From: Nitrospirota bacterium
GTDB lineage: Bacteria; Nitrospirota; Nitrospiria; Nitrospirales; Nitrospiraceae
Length of the DNA: 10,841 nucleotides
Reading direction: 5' to 3'
Assembly (NCBI GenBank): GCA_004296865.1
Contig: SCVQ01000077.1
Span: forward strand, 1 to 10,841
A model generated the notes under the pieces. That model saw nothing but the letters and a program-made list of their open reading frames with translations, was not told where the DNA came from and made no database searches. Made by a program: the position numbers and the translations under genes. Shown in pieces: positions 1 to 6,656 of the stretch. How positions within the stretch are numbered: position 1 is the stretch's first letter; each line of letters starts with the position of its first letter.

Positions 1-665
1 ACTTCCTCCGGCGTGCCAGGCCTGCCGAGGGGGTAGGCGGCGATGGCTTGGGCCAGCCGGGCCGGATCATTGATGAGCGGCGCGGCCATCGGGGTGTCCA
101 CCAGCCCGGGGTTCACCGCGTTGCAGCGAATGCCCTGCTTGGCGTAGTCCAGCGCCGTGCACCGGGTGAGCGCATCGAGGCCGCCTTTGGTGGCGCTGTA
201 GGCGGCGGTCGTTGGAATGCCGACGAGGGAGGCGATCGAGGACACGTTCACGATGGCGCCCCCACCCGCCTTGAGCATCTCGGGGAGAGCCGCGCGGGTC
301 ATCCGGAAGGCGCCGGTGAGGTTGGTGGCGAACAACTCGTTCCACGTGGCGTCATCGATTTCATGCAGCAGTTTGCCGAACGACCCGATCCCGGCGTTGT
401 TGACCAGCACGTTCAGTTTGCCAAAGGTCCGGACGGCCTGCATGACGGCTGCTTGCGCGTGGGCCTCGTCCGCCACGCTTCCGGCGACGGCCAGGGCGCG
501 GCCTCCGCTCCGCTGGATCTCCCCGACGACCCGATCCAGGAGGTCCTTGCGACGGCCTGTGATGAGGACTGCCGCCCCTTCCTTGGCAAACAGCCTTGCG
601 ACCGCCTCTCCGATCCCGACCCCTCCGCCCGTGATCAAGGCCACCGTGCCGTCCAGGCGTTTCAT
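1..665 (-). CDS. Short-chain dehydrogenase/reductase (SDR), C-terminus cut by window edge
   Basis: This is a classical NAD(P)-dependent oxidoreductase with a Rossmann fold, probably cytoplasmic; its substrate cannot be told from the sequence. Read from ATG at 665, the visible 221 residues show the cofactor motif TGGGVGIG near residues 13-20, the structural NNAG motif at residues 89-92, and a catalytic triad that fits Ser143, Tyr156 and Lys160 (YSATK). The Ser-Tyr spacing of 13 and Tyr-Lys spacing of 4 are those of the family. Near the left edge the typical PLGRPGTPEEV stretch is seen, which in SDRs of about 250 residues lies some 30 residues before the end, so only a short C-terminal piece is missing. 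The start ATG overlaps the TGA of trmI (ATGA), so it is probably translated by coupling from the trmI message. FabG-like ketoreductase and sugar or alcohol dehydrogenase activities remain possible; the family call is firm, the specificity open. Confidence 0.93.
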   Translation of the reverse strand, partial: MKRLDGTVALITGGGVGIGEAVARLFAKEGAAVLITGRRKDLLDRVVGEIQRSGGRALAVAGSVADEAHAQAAVMQAVRTFGKLNVLVNNAGIGSFGKLLHEIDDATWNELFATNLTGAFRMTRAALPEMLKAGGGAIVNVSSIASLVGIPTTAAYSATKGGLDALTRCTALDYAKQGIRCNAVNPGLVDTPMAAPLINDPARLAQAIAAYPLGRPGTPEE

Positions 666-1549
666 GCCGCGTTCTCCTCTTCTTGTTCTTGGGCATCGGA
701 GTCGTCGCCAGGCTCCGCTTCCGCCTCGGCCGCTCCGGTCCCCAACAGCCCCGGTTCGACTTTTCTGGCCACGGTGATGAACCCGGAGTGGGCCACCATC
801 CGATGGTCCGGCCTGACGCTCCGCCCCTTGATATTCCACGTCCGCAACAAGGTCTCGAAGGTTTCGATCAGGCCGAACACCGCGGCTCGCTCCAGCGCTT
901 CTACCGTCTGCATGACCTGCGGGATCGTGGGCACATAACTCAGGTACAGGCCGCCGGAACGAAGGGCGCGCACGGCATGCGGAATCACCCGCCAGGGCTC
1001 CGGCAGGTCGAGCACGACCCGGTCGAACCCTCCGGCCTCCTCCTCCGGCTCGATGCCCTCGGCGGCATCTTGTCTGCGCGCCGTCAAGTTGGGAACCGGC
1101 CCGAGGTACCGTTCGATATTCTTCATGGCGGTTTTGGCAAAGTCTTCGCGCGCTTCGTAGCTGACCACCGATCCACGGTCCCCCACGGCCCGGAGCAAGG
1201 CCATGGTGAGGGCTCCCGAACCGGTCCCGGCCTCAAAGACGCGGGCGCCGGGGTAGATATCCGCCCAGATCGTGATCATCGCCAGGTCCTTCGGGTAAAT
1301 GACCTGGGCGCCACGCGGCATCTTCAGCACATACTCGCCCAACGTGGGCAGGAGGATGAGCATGCGTTTGCCGCGCGACAACGTGACGACGGAGCCATCG
1401 GGCTTGCCGATCAGTTCGTCGTGGGGGATCGTTTCCCCGCTGTACTGGAAAGTCTCGCCCGCCTTCAGCGTCAGGGCGTACTGACGGCTTTTCTTATCCA
1501 CCAGGTGGATGCGCTGGCCGTTCTGCAAGAGTCTGCCGTTGTTCATCAT
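662..1549 (-). CDS. trmI: tRNA (adenine-N1)-methyltransferase, TrmI family
   Basis: This SAM-dependent enzyme methylates N1 of an adenine (A58 in characterised members) in the T-loop of tRNA; the bacterial enzymes act as homotetramers in the cytoplasm. The 295-residue product has the small N-terminal beta domain of TrmI (about residues 1-90), then the class I methyltransferase core with the SAM-binding motif FEAGTGSGALT (residues 105-115) and the family's catalytic motif DLPEPW (residues 181-186). The last 22 or so residues are a Glu/Asp/Ala-rich tail that looks disordered and is not part of the fold. It starts ATG ATG, so either Met could be used; no Shine-Dalgarno precedes them, and a good promoter places the transcript start at about the first ATG, so the message may be leaderless. 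The stop overlaps the start of the downstream SDR gene. Confidence 0.95.
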   Translation of the reverse strand: MMNNGRLLQNGQRIHLVDKKSRQYALTLKAGETFQYSGETIPHDELIGKPDGSVVTLSRGKRMLILLPTLGEYVLKMPRGAQVIYPKDLAMITIWADIYPGARVFEAGTGSGALTMALLRAVGDRGSVVSYEAREDFAKTAMKNIERYLGPVPNLTARRQDAAEGIEPEEEAGGFDRVVLDLPEPWRVIPHAVRALRSGGLYLSYVPTIPQVMQTVEALERAAVFGLIETFETLLRTWNIKGRSVRPDHRMVAHSGFITVARKVEPGLLGTGAAEAEAEPGDDSDAQEQEEENAA

Positions 1550-1555
1550 GGACTC

Positions 1556-1584
1556 ATCATAGGAGAACAGAGGGGGCTTTTCAA
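1556..1584 (-). promoter_or_regulatory. Sigma-70 type promoter of trmI-SDR operon
   Basis: On the minus strand there is a -35 box TTGAAA (1584-1579; 5 of 6 to consensus), a 17-nt spacer, and a -10 box TATGAT (1561-1556; 5 of 6). The expected transcription start, 6-7 nt past the -10 box, falls at about 1549-1550, that is on the first base of the trmI start codon. The -35 lies inside the first copy of a 12-bp direct repeat. Prediction only; the match and spacing are good for a GC-rich genome. Confidence 0.6.
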
Positions 1585-1604
1585 CCGACCCTTTTCAACC
1601 GATT
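1577..1604. repeat. Tandem 12-bp direct repeat in divergent promoter region
   Basis: CTTTTCAACCGA occurs at 1577-1588 and again at 1591-1602, a 14-bp period, with no mismatch. It lies between the divergent trmI and nfeD promoters, and on the minus strand each copy supplies a TTGAAA hexamer, the first of which is the likely trmI -35 box. It could be a regulator site with two half-sites or a small duplication of the -35 region; the sequence does not decide. Confidence 0.6.
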
Positions 1605-1620
1605 ATGGCCGGTCCGTTTC

Positions 1621-1649
1621 TTGACAGGGTAGAGAGGTAGCCGTATGAT
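1621..1649 (+). promoter_or_regulatory. Strong sigma-70 type promoter of nfeD-slipin operon
   Basis: A perfect -35 box TTGACA (1621-1626), a 17-nt spacer and a -10 box TATGAT (1644-1649; 5 of 6) stand upstream of nfeD. The start of transcription should be near 1656. The -10 box covers the in-frame ATG at 1645, so that ATG would not be in the message; this decides the nfeD start in favour of ATG 1687. Confidence 0.7.
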
Positions 1650-1674
1650 CGACCAAGTTGCTGCAGCACCTCAT

Positions 1675-1679
1675 AGGGA
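1675..1679 (+). promoter_or_regulatory. Ribosome binding site deciding the nfeD start
   Basis: AGGGA sits 7 nt before ATG 1687. Together with the promoter -10 box over ATG 1645 it supports 1687 as the start. Confidence 0.55.
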
Positions 1680-1686
1680 CCGTGCT

Positions 1687-3015
1687 ATGAAAACCTCGGT
1701 CCTCCGTCTCCCCGTCTTCTTCCCCACGCTAGCCGCGCTCGCGCTGCTCAGTCTCACGGGACCGACTGCTCAAGCCGTCGGAGCCGCCGCCCCTGTTGTG
1801 GTGGCAACCTATGAGGGCGTTATCAATCCAGTGACAGCCGAGTACCTCCATGACGCCCTGGCCTTTGCGGAAACGAACAAGGCGCAGGTCTTGATCGTCC
1901 AACTGGATACCCCTGGCGGCCTGGACACCTCCATGCGGCTGATCGTGAAGGACTTGACCGCCGCCTCGCTCCCCGTCGTGGTCTTCGTGGCTCCCTCCGG
2001 GGGCCGGGCCGCCTCTGCCGGGGTGTTCATCACGATGGCAGCTCATGTGGCGGCGATGGCTTCCGGCACGAACATCGGCGCGGCCCATCCGGTGGCGATG
2101 GGCGGGGGCGAAATAGACAAGACCATGAAGGAGAAGGTCGAGAACGACTCCGTGGCCTATATCAAGTCGATCGCCGAACGGCAGGGGCGCAATGCGGCTT
2201 GGGCCGAGGACGCCGTGCGCAAGAGCGTCTCGGTGACGGAAAAGGAGGCGCTCGGCCTGAAGATCATCGACCTCGTGGCGGAGGATCTGCCGTCCTTGCT
2301 CGACAAGCTGGAGGGCCGGAAGGTGACGCTGGGGGCCAGCTCGGTTGTGCTGCACACCAAAGGGGCGACGGTCCAGCCCTTCCCGATGGGCTGGCGGCTG
2401 GAGCTGCTCAAAGCGCTCAGCGATCCCAACATCGCCTATGTCTTGATGACGCTCGGCACGATCGGGCTGCTGGCCGAGCTCTACAATCCCGGTGCGATCC
2501 TGCCCGGCATCGTCGGCGCGATCAGCCTGATCCTGGCCTTTTATTCCTTTCAGTCGCTCCCGGTGAATTATGCGGGGGTGCTCCTGATGCTCCTGGGCAT
2601 CGCGTTGTTCATCTTGGAGGTCTCCGTCACAAGCTACGGGCTGCTGGCCATCGGCGGGGTCGTCTCAATGGTCCTGGGTTCGCTGATGTTGATCAAGACC
2701 GAAGCCCCTTTTCTCAAGATTTCATGGGCCGTCATCGTGCCCGTGGTGGTCTTGGCCGCGGGATTCACCCTGTTCGTGGTGGGGATGGGCATTCGCGCCA
2801 TGCGCCGGAAACCCTCGACAGGACGCGAAGGGATGGTCGGCTTGGTGGGGGTCGCCAAGACGACCCTGGCCCCGCAGGGAAAGATCCTGGTCCACGGCGA
2901 ACTGTGGGAGGCGGTCAGCGACCGTCCCCTGCAGCCAGGCGACCAGGCCGAGGTCACGAAGATTGAAGGGTTGAAGCTCTACGTCACCCCCGCTGCCAAA
3001 AAGGGAGATGCCTGA
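1687..3015 (+). CDS. nfeD: NfeD-family membrane serine protease (ClpP-class, with NfeD OB domain)
   Basis: This is a long NfeD-type protein, a membrane-anchored protease whose characterised archaeal relative (PH1510) cleaves the hydrophobic C-terminal tail of a partner stomatin. From ATG 1687 it has 442 residues: a signal peptide (about 1-30, ending TAQA), an SppA/ClpP-like protease domain (about 35-215), a hydrophobic block with four or five membrane helices (about 250-370, including the conserved NPGAILPG), and a soluble OB-fold NfeD domain (about 380-438). The catalytic Ser is Ser110 in GRAASAG, and Lys150 lies where the family's general-base Lys is expected, so the dyad looks intact. The in-frame ATG at 1645 is covered by the -10 box, which rules it out if the promoter is real. 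The slipin gene begins 1 nt after the stop, the conserved pairing of this family. Confidence 0.93.
   Translation: MKTSVLRLPVFFPTLAALALLSLTGPTAQAVGAAAPVVVATYEGVINPVTAEYLHDALAFAETNKAQVLIVQLDTPGGLDTSMRLIVKDLTAASLPVVVFVAPSGGRAASAGVFITMAAHVAAMASGTNIGAAHPVAMGGGEIDKTMKEKVENDSVAYIKSIAERQGRNAAWAEDAVRKSVSVTEKEALGLKIIDLVAEDLPSLLDKLEGRKVTLGASSVVLHTKGATVQPFPMGWRLELLKALSDPNIAYVLMTLGTIGLLAELYNPGAILPGIVGAISLILAFYSFQSLPVNYAGVLLMLLGIALFILEVSVTSYGLLAIGGVVSMVLGSLMLIKTEAPFLKISWAVIVPVVVLAAGFTLFVVGMGIRAMRRKPSTGREGMVGLVGVAKTTLAPQGKILVHGELWEAVSDRPLQPGDQAEVTKIEGLKLYVTPAAKKGDA
3001..3007 (+). promoter_or_regulatory. Ribosome binding site of the slipin gene, inside nfeD
   Basis: AAGGGAG lies in the last codons of nfeD. 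It is 9 nt before ATG 3017 but directly abuts ATG 3008, so it favours 3017 as the slipin start. Confidence 0.5.
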
Positions 3016-3016
3016 T

Positions 3017-3790
3017 ATGAACCTGCTGTTCAGCCCTATGATTCTGCTCGTCCTGCTGGGTCTATTGGTCGCCATGGGCTTCCACGTGCTGCGCGAGTAC
3101 GAGCGGGCGGTGATCTTCCGATGGGGCCGGCTAGCGCGCGGCCTCGTCGGTGGCAACGGCCCCGGCGTCGTGGTTATCATCCCCCTGATCGACAAGCTGG
3201 TGCGGGTCAGTCTGCGGACAGTCGCCATGGACGTGCCCCCGCAAGACGTGATCACCAAGGACAACGTGTCGGTCAAAGTGAACGCCGTGATCTACTTCCG
3301 CGTGGTCGACCCGCAACGGGCCATTGTGGAAGTCGAAGACTATCTCTATGCCACCTCCATGATGGCCCAGACGACGTTGCGCAGCGTGCTGGGGCAGAGC
3401 CAACTCGACGATCTCCTGGCCAAGCGGGAAGAGATCAACGCCGAGCTGCAGCGGATTATCGACCAGCAGACCGAACCCTGGGGCGTCAAGGTCTCGGCCG
3501 TGGAGGTGAAGAACGTGGATCTTCCGCAGGAAATGCAGCGGGCGATTGCCAAGCAGGCCGAAGCGGAGCGTGAACGGCGGTCCAAGGTGATCCATGCGGA
3601 AGGCGAATACCAGGCCGCGCAACGCCTGACTGATGCAGCCGCTGTCATGAGCCAAAATCCGATTGCGCTTCAACTGCGATACCTTCAAACCCTGGTGGAG
3701 ATCGCGGCCGAAAAGAATTCAACCACGATTTTCCCGGTTCCCATCGATATCATCTCGCCCCTGCTCAAGAGTCTGGAGAAAAAGGAGTAG
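3017..3790 (+). CDS. Slipin (stomatin-like SPFH/prohibitin-domain membrane protein)
   Basis: Slipins are membrane scaffold proteins of the SPFH superfamily that form large rings or oligomers; genes for them lie beside NfeD proteases in many bacteria and archaea. The 257-residue product has one N-terminal hydrophobic segment (about residues 2-22), the SPFH/PHB domain right after it ([14 protein letters not shown], then about 30-185), a charged helical stretch of Glu, Arg, Lys and Ala typical of the coiled-coil region (about 165-200), and a hydrophobic tail ([12 protein letters not shown]). In the archaeal pair the stomatin's hydrophobic C-terminus is where NfeD cuts, and this tail may be the target here (inference). 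ATG 3008 in the same frame would add three residues but sits too close to the ribosome site. Cotranscription with nfeD is very likely; there is no room for a promoter between them. Confidence 0.95.
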   Translation: MNLLFSPMILLVLLGLLVAMGFHVLREYERAVIFRWGRLARGLVGGNGPGVVVIIPLIDKLVRVSLRTVAMDVPPQDVITKDNVSVKVNAVIYFRVVDPQRAIVEVEDYLYATSMMAQTTLRSVLGQSQLDDLLAKREEINAELQRIIDQQTEPWGVKVSAVEVKNVDLPQEMQRAIAKQAEAERERRSKVIHAEGEYQAAQRLTDAAAVMSQNPIALQLRYLQTLVEIAAEKNSTTIFPVPIDIISPLLKSLEKKE

Positions 3791-4143
3791 GGATAGGAAT
3801 TCTGGCCGCTGTTCGGACCTCTTGCGCGACGATCTCTGTAAGGGGGCATCCGACCGAATTCATCAGAAATCAGCTTGATTTTTCCCATACCGGTCTTACC
3901 TCATTCCCACAAAAGAAAAACCTTCCGGCCTTGGCATAATCCCCATATCTGCTTCGGCTTTTGTTTGGACGCAAGGTATTGGAAAGATGGGTATATCTGA
4001 GTGGATCTGGCGGGCGAATCCTTTTCACTCTTTTGTGCTCTAATTGGGGAATGGAACTGAAAAAACCAGGCACGAGGAACGGGTCGAGCGAGTTAAAAGG
4101 GCGTTTTCACCCCAGATTATCGTTGGAGGATAGAGATAAACAA
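3791..4143. other. Gene-free stretch upstream of the sigma factor gene
   Basis: I see no convincing gene here. The sequence is visibly richer in A and T than its neighbours, above all from about 3860 to 4070. It holds a weak hairpin at 3867-3881, a CCCCATAT at 3941-3948 that matches the -10 motif of heat-shock (sigma-32) promoters but has a poor -35 partner, and no clear sigma-70 promoter. The sigma factor frame stays open upstream to TTG 3961 and includes ATG 4051, but the residues it would encode do not resemble the family. It most likely contains the promoter and a long untranslated leader of the sigma gene. Confidence 0.5.
3867..3883 (+). terminator. Weak possible terminator after slipin
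   Basis: AAATCA (3867-3872) and TGATTT (3876-3881) can pair around a 3-nt loop and are followed by more T residues. The stem is only 6 bp and AT-rich, so this is a poor terminator by itself; it is listed because it is the only hairpin with a T run that I found between the slipin and sigma genes. Confidence 0.22.
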
Positions 4144-5406
4144 ATGAAAAAAGACAGCCTTATCGAAGATAATCAGGAAGAAATCATCGAGCGGCCCGAG
4201 GCCTTGGAGCTTGAGACTGACGACGAGGAAGCCAGCGATCTTCTGGAAATCATCGAACGGGATGCGGTCAAGGCGAGCGCTTTGGAAGAGCGGACGGAAC
4301 GGGCAGCCGTCGTGTCCAAGGAAGACCCCTCCATGGCGCTGGAGTCGCTCTACTTCCGTTCGTTTGGGCAACGACCGCTCCTGAATCGGGGCGAGGAGTT
4401 GGCGCTGGCCAAGCGGATTGATCAGGGAAGCAGGGGCGTCAGGATGGCCCTGCGGGAAGCCGTCGGTATCGCCGCCCAGATGCGGAAGAGTGAGGCGCTT
4501 CAAGAGGCCATCGAGGCCTTACGCGAAATCCGTGGCCTGAGCGGTCTCTCCGCCATCGCCTTGGCCCGGGCTGAAGCCAATCTCAACACGCTCATCGCGG
4601 AAGCGAAGGGTCCAAGCAAGGCGGCGGCCGCCAGGGTGAAGCGCCTGATGCTGTGCCGTCGTCAGGCCCGTGAGTCTCGCGCTGTGTTGGAAAAGGGTAA
4701 GGACGAGATGGTCCGGTGCAACCTGCGCTTGGTCGTGGACATCGCCAAGCATTACAACGGTCGTGGGCTCGGCTTGCTGGATCTGGTTCAGGAAGGCAAC
4801 ATCGGGCTCATGAAGGCGGCGGAACGCTACCAGCACCGCAAAGGGTTCAAGTTCAGCACCTATGCGACCTGGTGGGTTCGTCAGGGGATCACGCGGGCGT
4901 TGGCCGATCAATCCAGGACCATCAGAATCCCCGTGCACATGACGGAGGCCTCGCATCGGATCGTGCGGACTGCACGTCGGCTGGTGCAGCAACTTGGCCG
5001 GGAGGCTCATATCGAGGAAGTCGGGCAGGCCCTGCGGACTCGTCCCGAAAAGATCCAAGAAACGATGCGAGTCTTCCAGGAACCGATCTCCCTGGAAAAT
5101 CCGATCGGGGATGGGGAAACGTTGTTCGGAGAATTGATTGCGGATCGCCAGGCGGTCACGCCGGACTCTCATGTTCATCGCACCGAACTGACGCGCGAGT
5201 TGGATCGCATCCTGGGCACCCTGACGCCCCGCGAGCAAACGGTGATTCGGTTGCGGTTCGGGATCGGCCAGGACGAGCCCTGCACACTCGAGCAGGTCGG
5301 GCAGAGCCTCTCGGTGACCCGGGAGCGGATCCGCCAGATCGAGGCCAAGGCGATCAAGAAGTTGAAGACGCCTGAAATCAAACAAATGTTTGAAGCGATC
5401 AAGTAA
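4144..5406 (+). CDS. RNA polymerase sigma factor, RpoD/SigA-like (sigma-70 family group 1 or 2)
   Basis: This sigma factor directs core RNA polymerase to -10/-35 promoters. From ATG 4144 it has 420 residues: a very acidic N-terminus (1-57), region 1.2 (about 58-94), a spacer of about 90 residues, region 2 (about 189-259), region 3 (about 264-339, with the finger-like PIGDGETLFGELIAD) and region 4 (about 349-409). The core-binding stretch DLVQEGNIGLMKA, region 2.4 YATWWVRQGITRALADQ and the -35-reading helix VTRERIRQIEAKA are almost those of the primary sigma factor. No recognisable region 1.1 is present, so it could be the housekeeping sigma or a RpoS-like group 2 factor. The start is uncertain: GGAGG lies 14 nt upstream, rather far, and in-frame TTG 4123 or ATG 4051 are alternatives. 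It appears monocistronic, ending at a strong terminator. Confidence 0.93.
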   Translation: MKKDSLIEDNQEEIIERPEALELETDDEEASDLLEIIERDAVKASALEERTERAAVVSKEDPSMALESLYFRSFGQRPLLNRGEELALAKRIDQGSRGVRMALREAVGIAAQMRKSEALQEAIEALREIRGLSGLSAIALARAEANLNTLIAEAKGPSKAAAARVKRLMLCRRQARESRAVLEKGKDEMVRCNLRLVVDIAKHYNGRGLGLLDLVQEGNIGLMKAAERYQHRKGFKFSTYATWWVRQGITRALADQSRTIRIPVHMTEASHRIVRTARRLVQQLGREAHIEEVGQALRTRPEKIQETMRVFQEPISLENPIGDGETLFGELIADRQAVTPDSHVHRTELTRELDRILGTLTPREQTVIRLRFGIGQDEPCTLEQVGQSLSVTRERIRQIEAKAIKKLKTPEIKQMFEAIK

Positions 5407-5437
5407 ATACCTGAGCGAAAACCAGGTGCGGGACAGC

Positions 5438-5471
5438 AACGGGCGAGGCATGAGCCTCGCCCGTTTTATTT
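5438..5471 (+). terminator. Strong intrinsic terminator of the sigma factor gene
   Basis: AACGGGCGAGGC (5438-5449) pairs perfectly with GCCTCGCCCGTT (5454-5465) around the loop ATGA, a 12-bp GC-rich stem followed by TTATTT. It begins about 30 nt after the sigma stop codon and ends before the protease gene, separating the two transcription units. Confidence 0.92.
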
Positions 5472-5488
5472 CCAACGCGTGAAGGAGC

Positions 5489-5517
5489 TTGAGACTGGAC
5501 GTGAATTGGGAGACAAT
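5489..5517 (+). promoter_or_regulatory. Possible promoter of the S1C protease gene
   Basis: TTGAGA (5489-5494; 5 of 6 to the -35 consensus), a 17-nt spacer, then GACAAT (5512-5517; 4 of 6 to the -10 consensus). Transcription would start near 5524, shortly before ATG 5539. The strong terminator just upstream means the protease gene needs its own promoter, which makes this candidate more believable than its score alone. Confidence 0.35.
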
Positions 5518-5538
5518 GGAGAACTTTTGTCGCAGCCG

Positions 5539-6618
5539 ATGAAACCTATGGCGAAGAGCGGGCAGTACCGAAGGAACTGGCGCAAGGCGTTCTGGGTCAT
5601 GGGGCTCGTGGGTGTTTCCTTCGGCCTGGCCGGGGGGACAGCCGATCGAGCCCTGTCTCAAAACGGCTCCGTCTCGGCGAAGCAGAAGGAGATGACGGTT
5701 CCGGAGGTGGTGGTGGCGGTGCGGCCCTCGGTCGTCACGGTCATGACTCGCGGCGTGCCGCCCAACCCTTTCCAGCACCCTTCCCCGCCCGGGTCCGGCT
5801 CCGGTCTGATCATCGACGAACAGGGTTATATCCTCACCAACAATCATTTGGTTGAAGGGATCACAAGCGTGGTGGTCGGCCTCACCACCGGGCGGCTGAC
5901 GCCGGGCCGGGTGGTGGGCCGTGATTTTCTGTTGGACCTGGCCTTGATCAAAATTGCGGCGAAGGACCTCGTGGCGGCCCGCCTCGGCGAGTCATCAAAG
6001 CTGCAGATCGGCGAGACCGTGGTCGCAATCGGCAATCCCTTTGCCTTGAAGGGAGGGTCAACGGTGACGGTGGGAGTGGTCAGCGCCCTGGACCGGTCGA
6101 TTCTGGCTCCGAACGGAGAAACGCTCTACGACCTGATCCAGACCGATGCGGCCATCAATCCGGGCAACAGCGGGGGCCCTCTGGTCGATCTGTCCGGGCG
6201 GGTGGTGGGGATCAACGCCGCCGTCGCGCCTTCGGCGCAGGCGATCAGTTACGCGATCTCCATCGACGCGGCCTCCCCCAACATTCAATCCCTTCTGGCA
6301 CGCGGGACGGTGCTCAGGCCAGACCTCGGGTTCATCCCGGTCACGGTGACTCCGAGCATCGTGGCCAGCTTCAACCTGGAGGTGGACCGAGGCGTCGCGG
6401 TCCTGCAGGTTGAGCCGACCAAGCTGGCGGCCCAAGCCGGGCTTCAGGTTGGCGATGTCATTACGGCAATCGATGAGACGCAACTCTACAATATCGGGGA
6501 TTTCTGGCACGTCTTTCTGCGCCCCGGTGAGCCGGTCCCGGCGCAACTCACCGTCTATGGGAAGAAGGGCCAGGTGACCACATCGCTGCCTCGCTCTTCT
6601 TCTCCGCCGATCCAGTGA
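5539..6618 (+). CDS. S1C (HtrA/DegP-like) trypsin-like serine protease with one PDZ domain
   Basis: This is probably a periplasmic or membrane-anchored quality-control protease. From ATG 5539 it has 359 residues: a basic N-terminus (about 8-16), a hydrophobic signal or anchor segment (about 17-32), a trypsin-like domain (about 55-245) and a single PDZ domain (about 260-350). The triad is visible as His103 in TNNHLVEG, Asp133 in DFLLDLALIKI and Ser211 in NPGNSGGPL. One PDZ and an N-terminal hydrophobic segment give a DegS-like layout rather than two-PDZ DegP/DegQ. The start is not settled: GTG 5479 opens the frame but lies just behind the terminator with no ribosome site, and ATG 5548 is also possible; 5539 or 5548 fits the candidate promoter. 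Whether the hydrophobic segment is cleaved is unclear (ALSQ at about residue 40 could be a cut site). Confidence 0.93.
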   Translation: MKPMAKSGQYRRNWRKAFWVMGLVGVSFGLAGGTADRALSQNGSVSAKQKEMTVPEVVVAVRPSVVTVMTRGVPPNPFQHPSPPGSGSGLIIDEQGYILTNNHLVEGITSVVVGLTTGRLTPGRVVGRDFLLDLALIKIAAKDLVAARLGESSKLQIGETVVAIGNPFALKGGSTVTVGVVSALDRSILAPNGETLYDLIQTDAAINPGNSGGPLVDLSGRVVGINAAVAPSAQAISYAISIDAASPNIQSLLARGTVLRPDLGFIPVTVTPSIVASFNLEVDRGVAVLQVEPTKLAAQAGLQVGDVITAIDETQLYNIGDFWHVFLRPGEPVPAQLTVYGKKGQVTTSLPRSSSPPIQ

Positions 6619-6643
6619 AGAGGGGACTGCCCGCTGGCGTGGC

Positions 6644-6652
6644 GGAGAAGGA
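6644..6652 (+). promoter_or_regulatory. Ribosome binding site deciding the lipB start
   Basis: GGAGAAGGA precedes ATG 6657 by 4 nt (9 nt from its GGAG part). It favours this ATG over the in-frame GTG 6615, which overlaps the protease stop and has no such site. Confidence 0.55.
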
Positions 6653-6656
6653 CAAC

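Noticed and set aside
683..1624. Plus-strand open frame of 313 codons
   Set aside because: It mirrors trmI, whose SAM and DLPEPW motifs are unmistakable on the other strand.
3922..3948. Heat-shock (sigma-32 type) promoter CTTCCG-13 nt-CCCCATAT
   Set aside because: The -10 part fits well, but the -35 matches only 3 of 6 bases; it is mentioned as part of the leader and not called as a feature.
3932..3953. TTGGCATAATCCCCATATCTGC as a sigma-54 promoter
   Set aside because: The GG and GC doublets are about 16 nt apart instead of the required 10, so it does not fit the -24/-12 pattern.
3961..4143. Extended N-terminus of the sigma factor from TTG 3961
   Set aside because: The extra 61 residues do not look like any sigma region, lie in AT-richer DNA, and no ribosome site supports the TTG.
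5479..5538. Protease start at GTG 5479
   Set aside because: It lies 8 nt after the terminator T run with no ribosome site, and the candidate promoter lies inside this stretch.
5566..5590. Twin-arginine signal in the protease (RRNWRK)
   Set aside because: It has the paired Arg but an Arg where the consensus has a hydrophobic residue, and S1C proteases normally use the Sec route; not enough to call.
4519..5847. Minus-strand open frame of 442 codons
   Set aside because: It is antisense to the sigma factor and the protease start, crosses the strong terminator, and has no recognisable domain.
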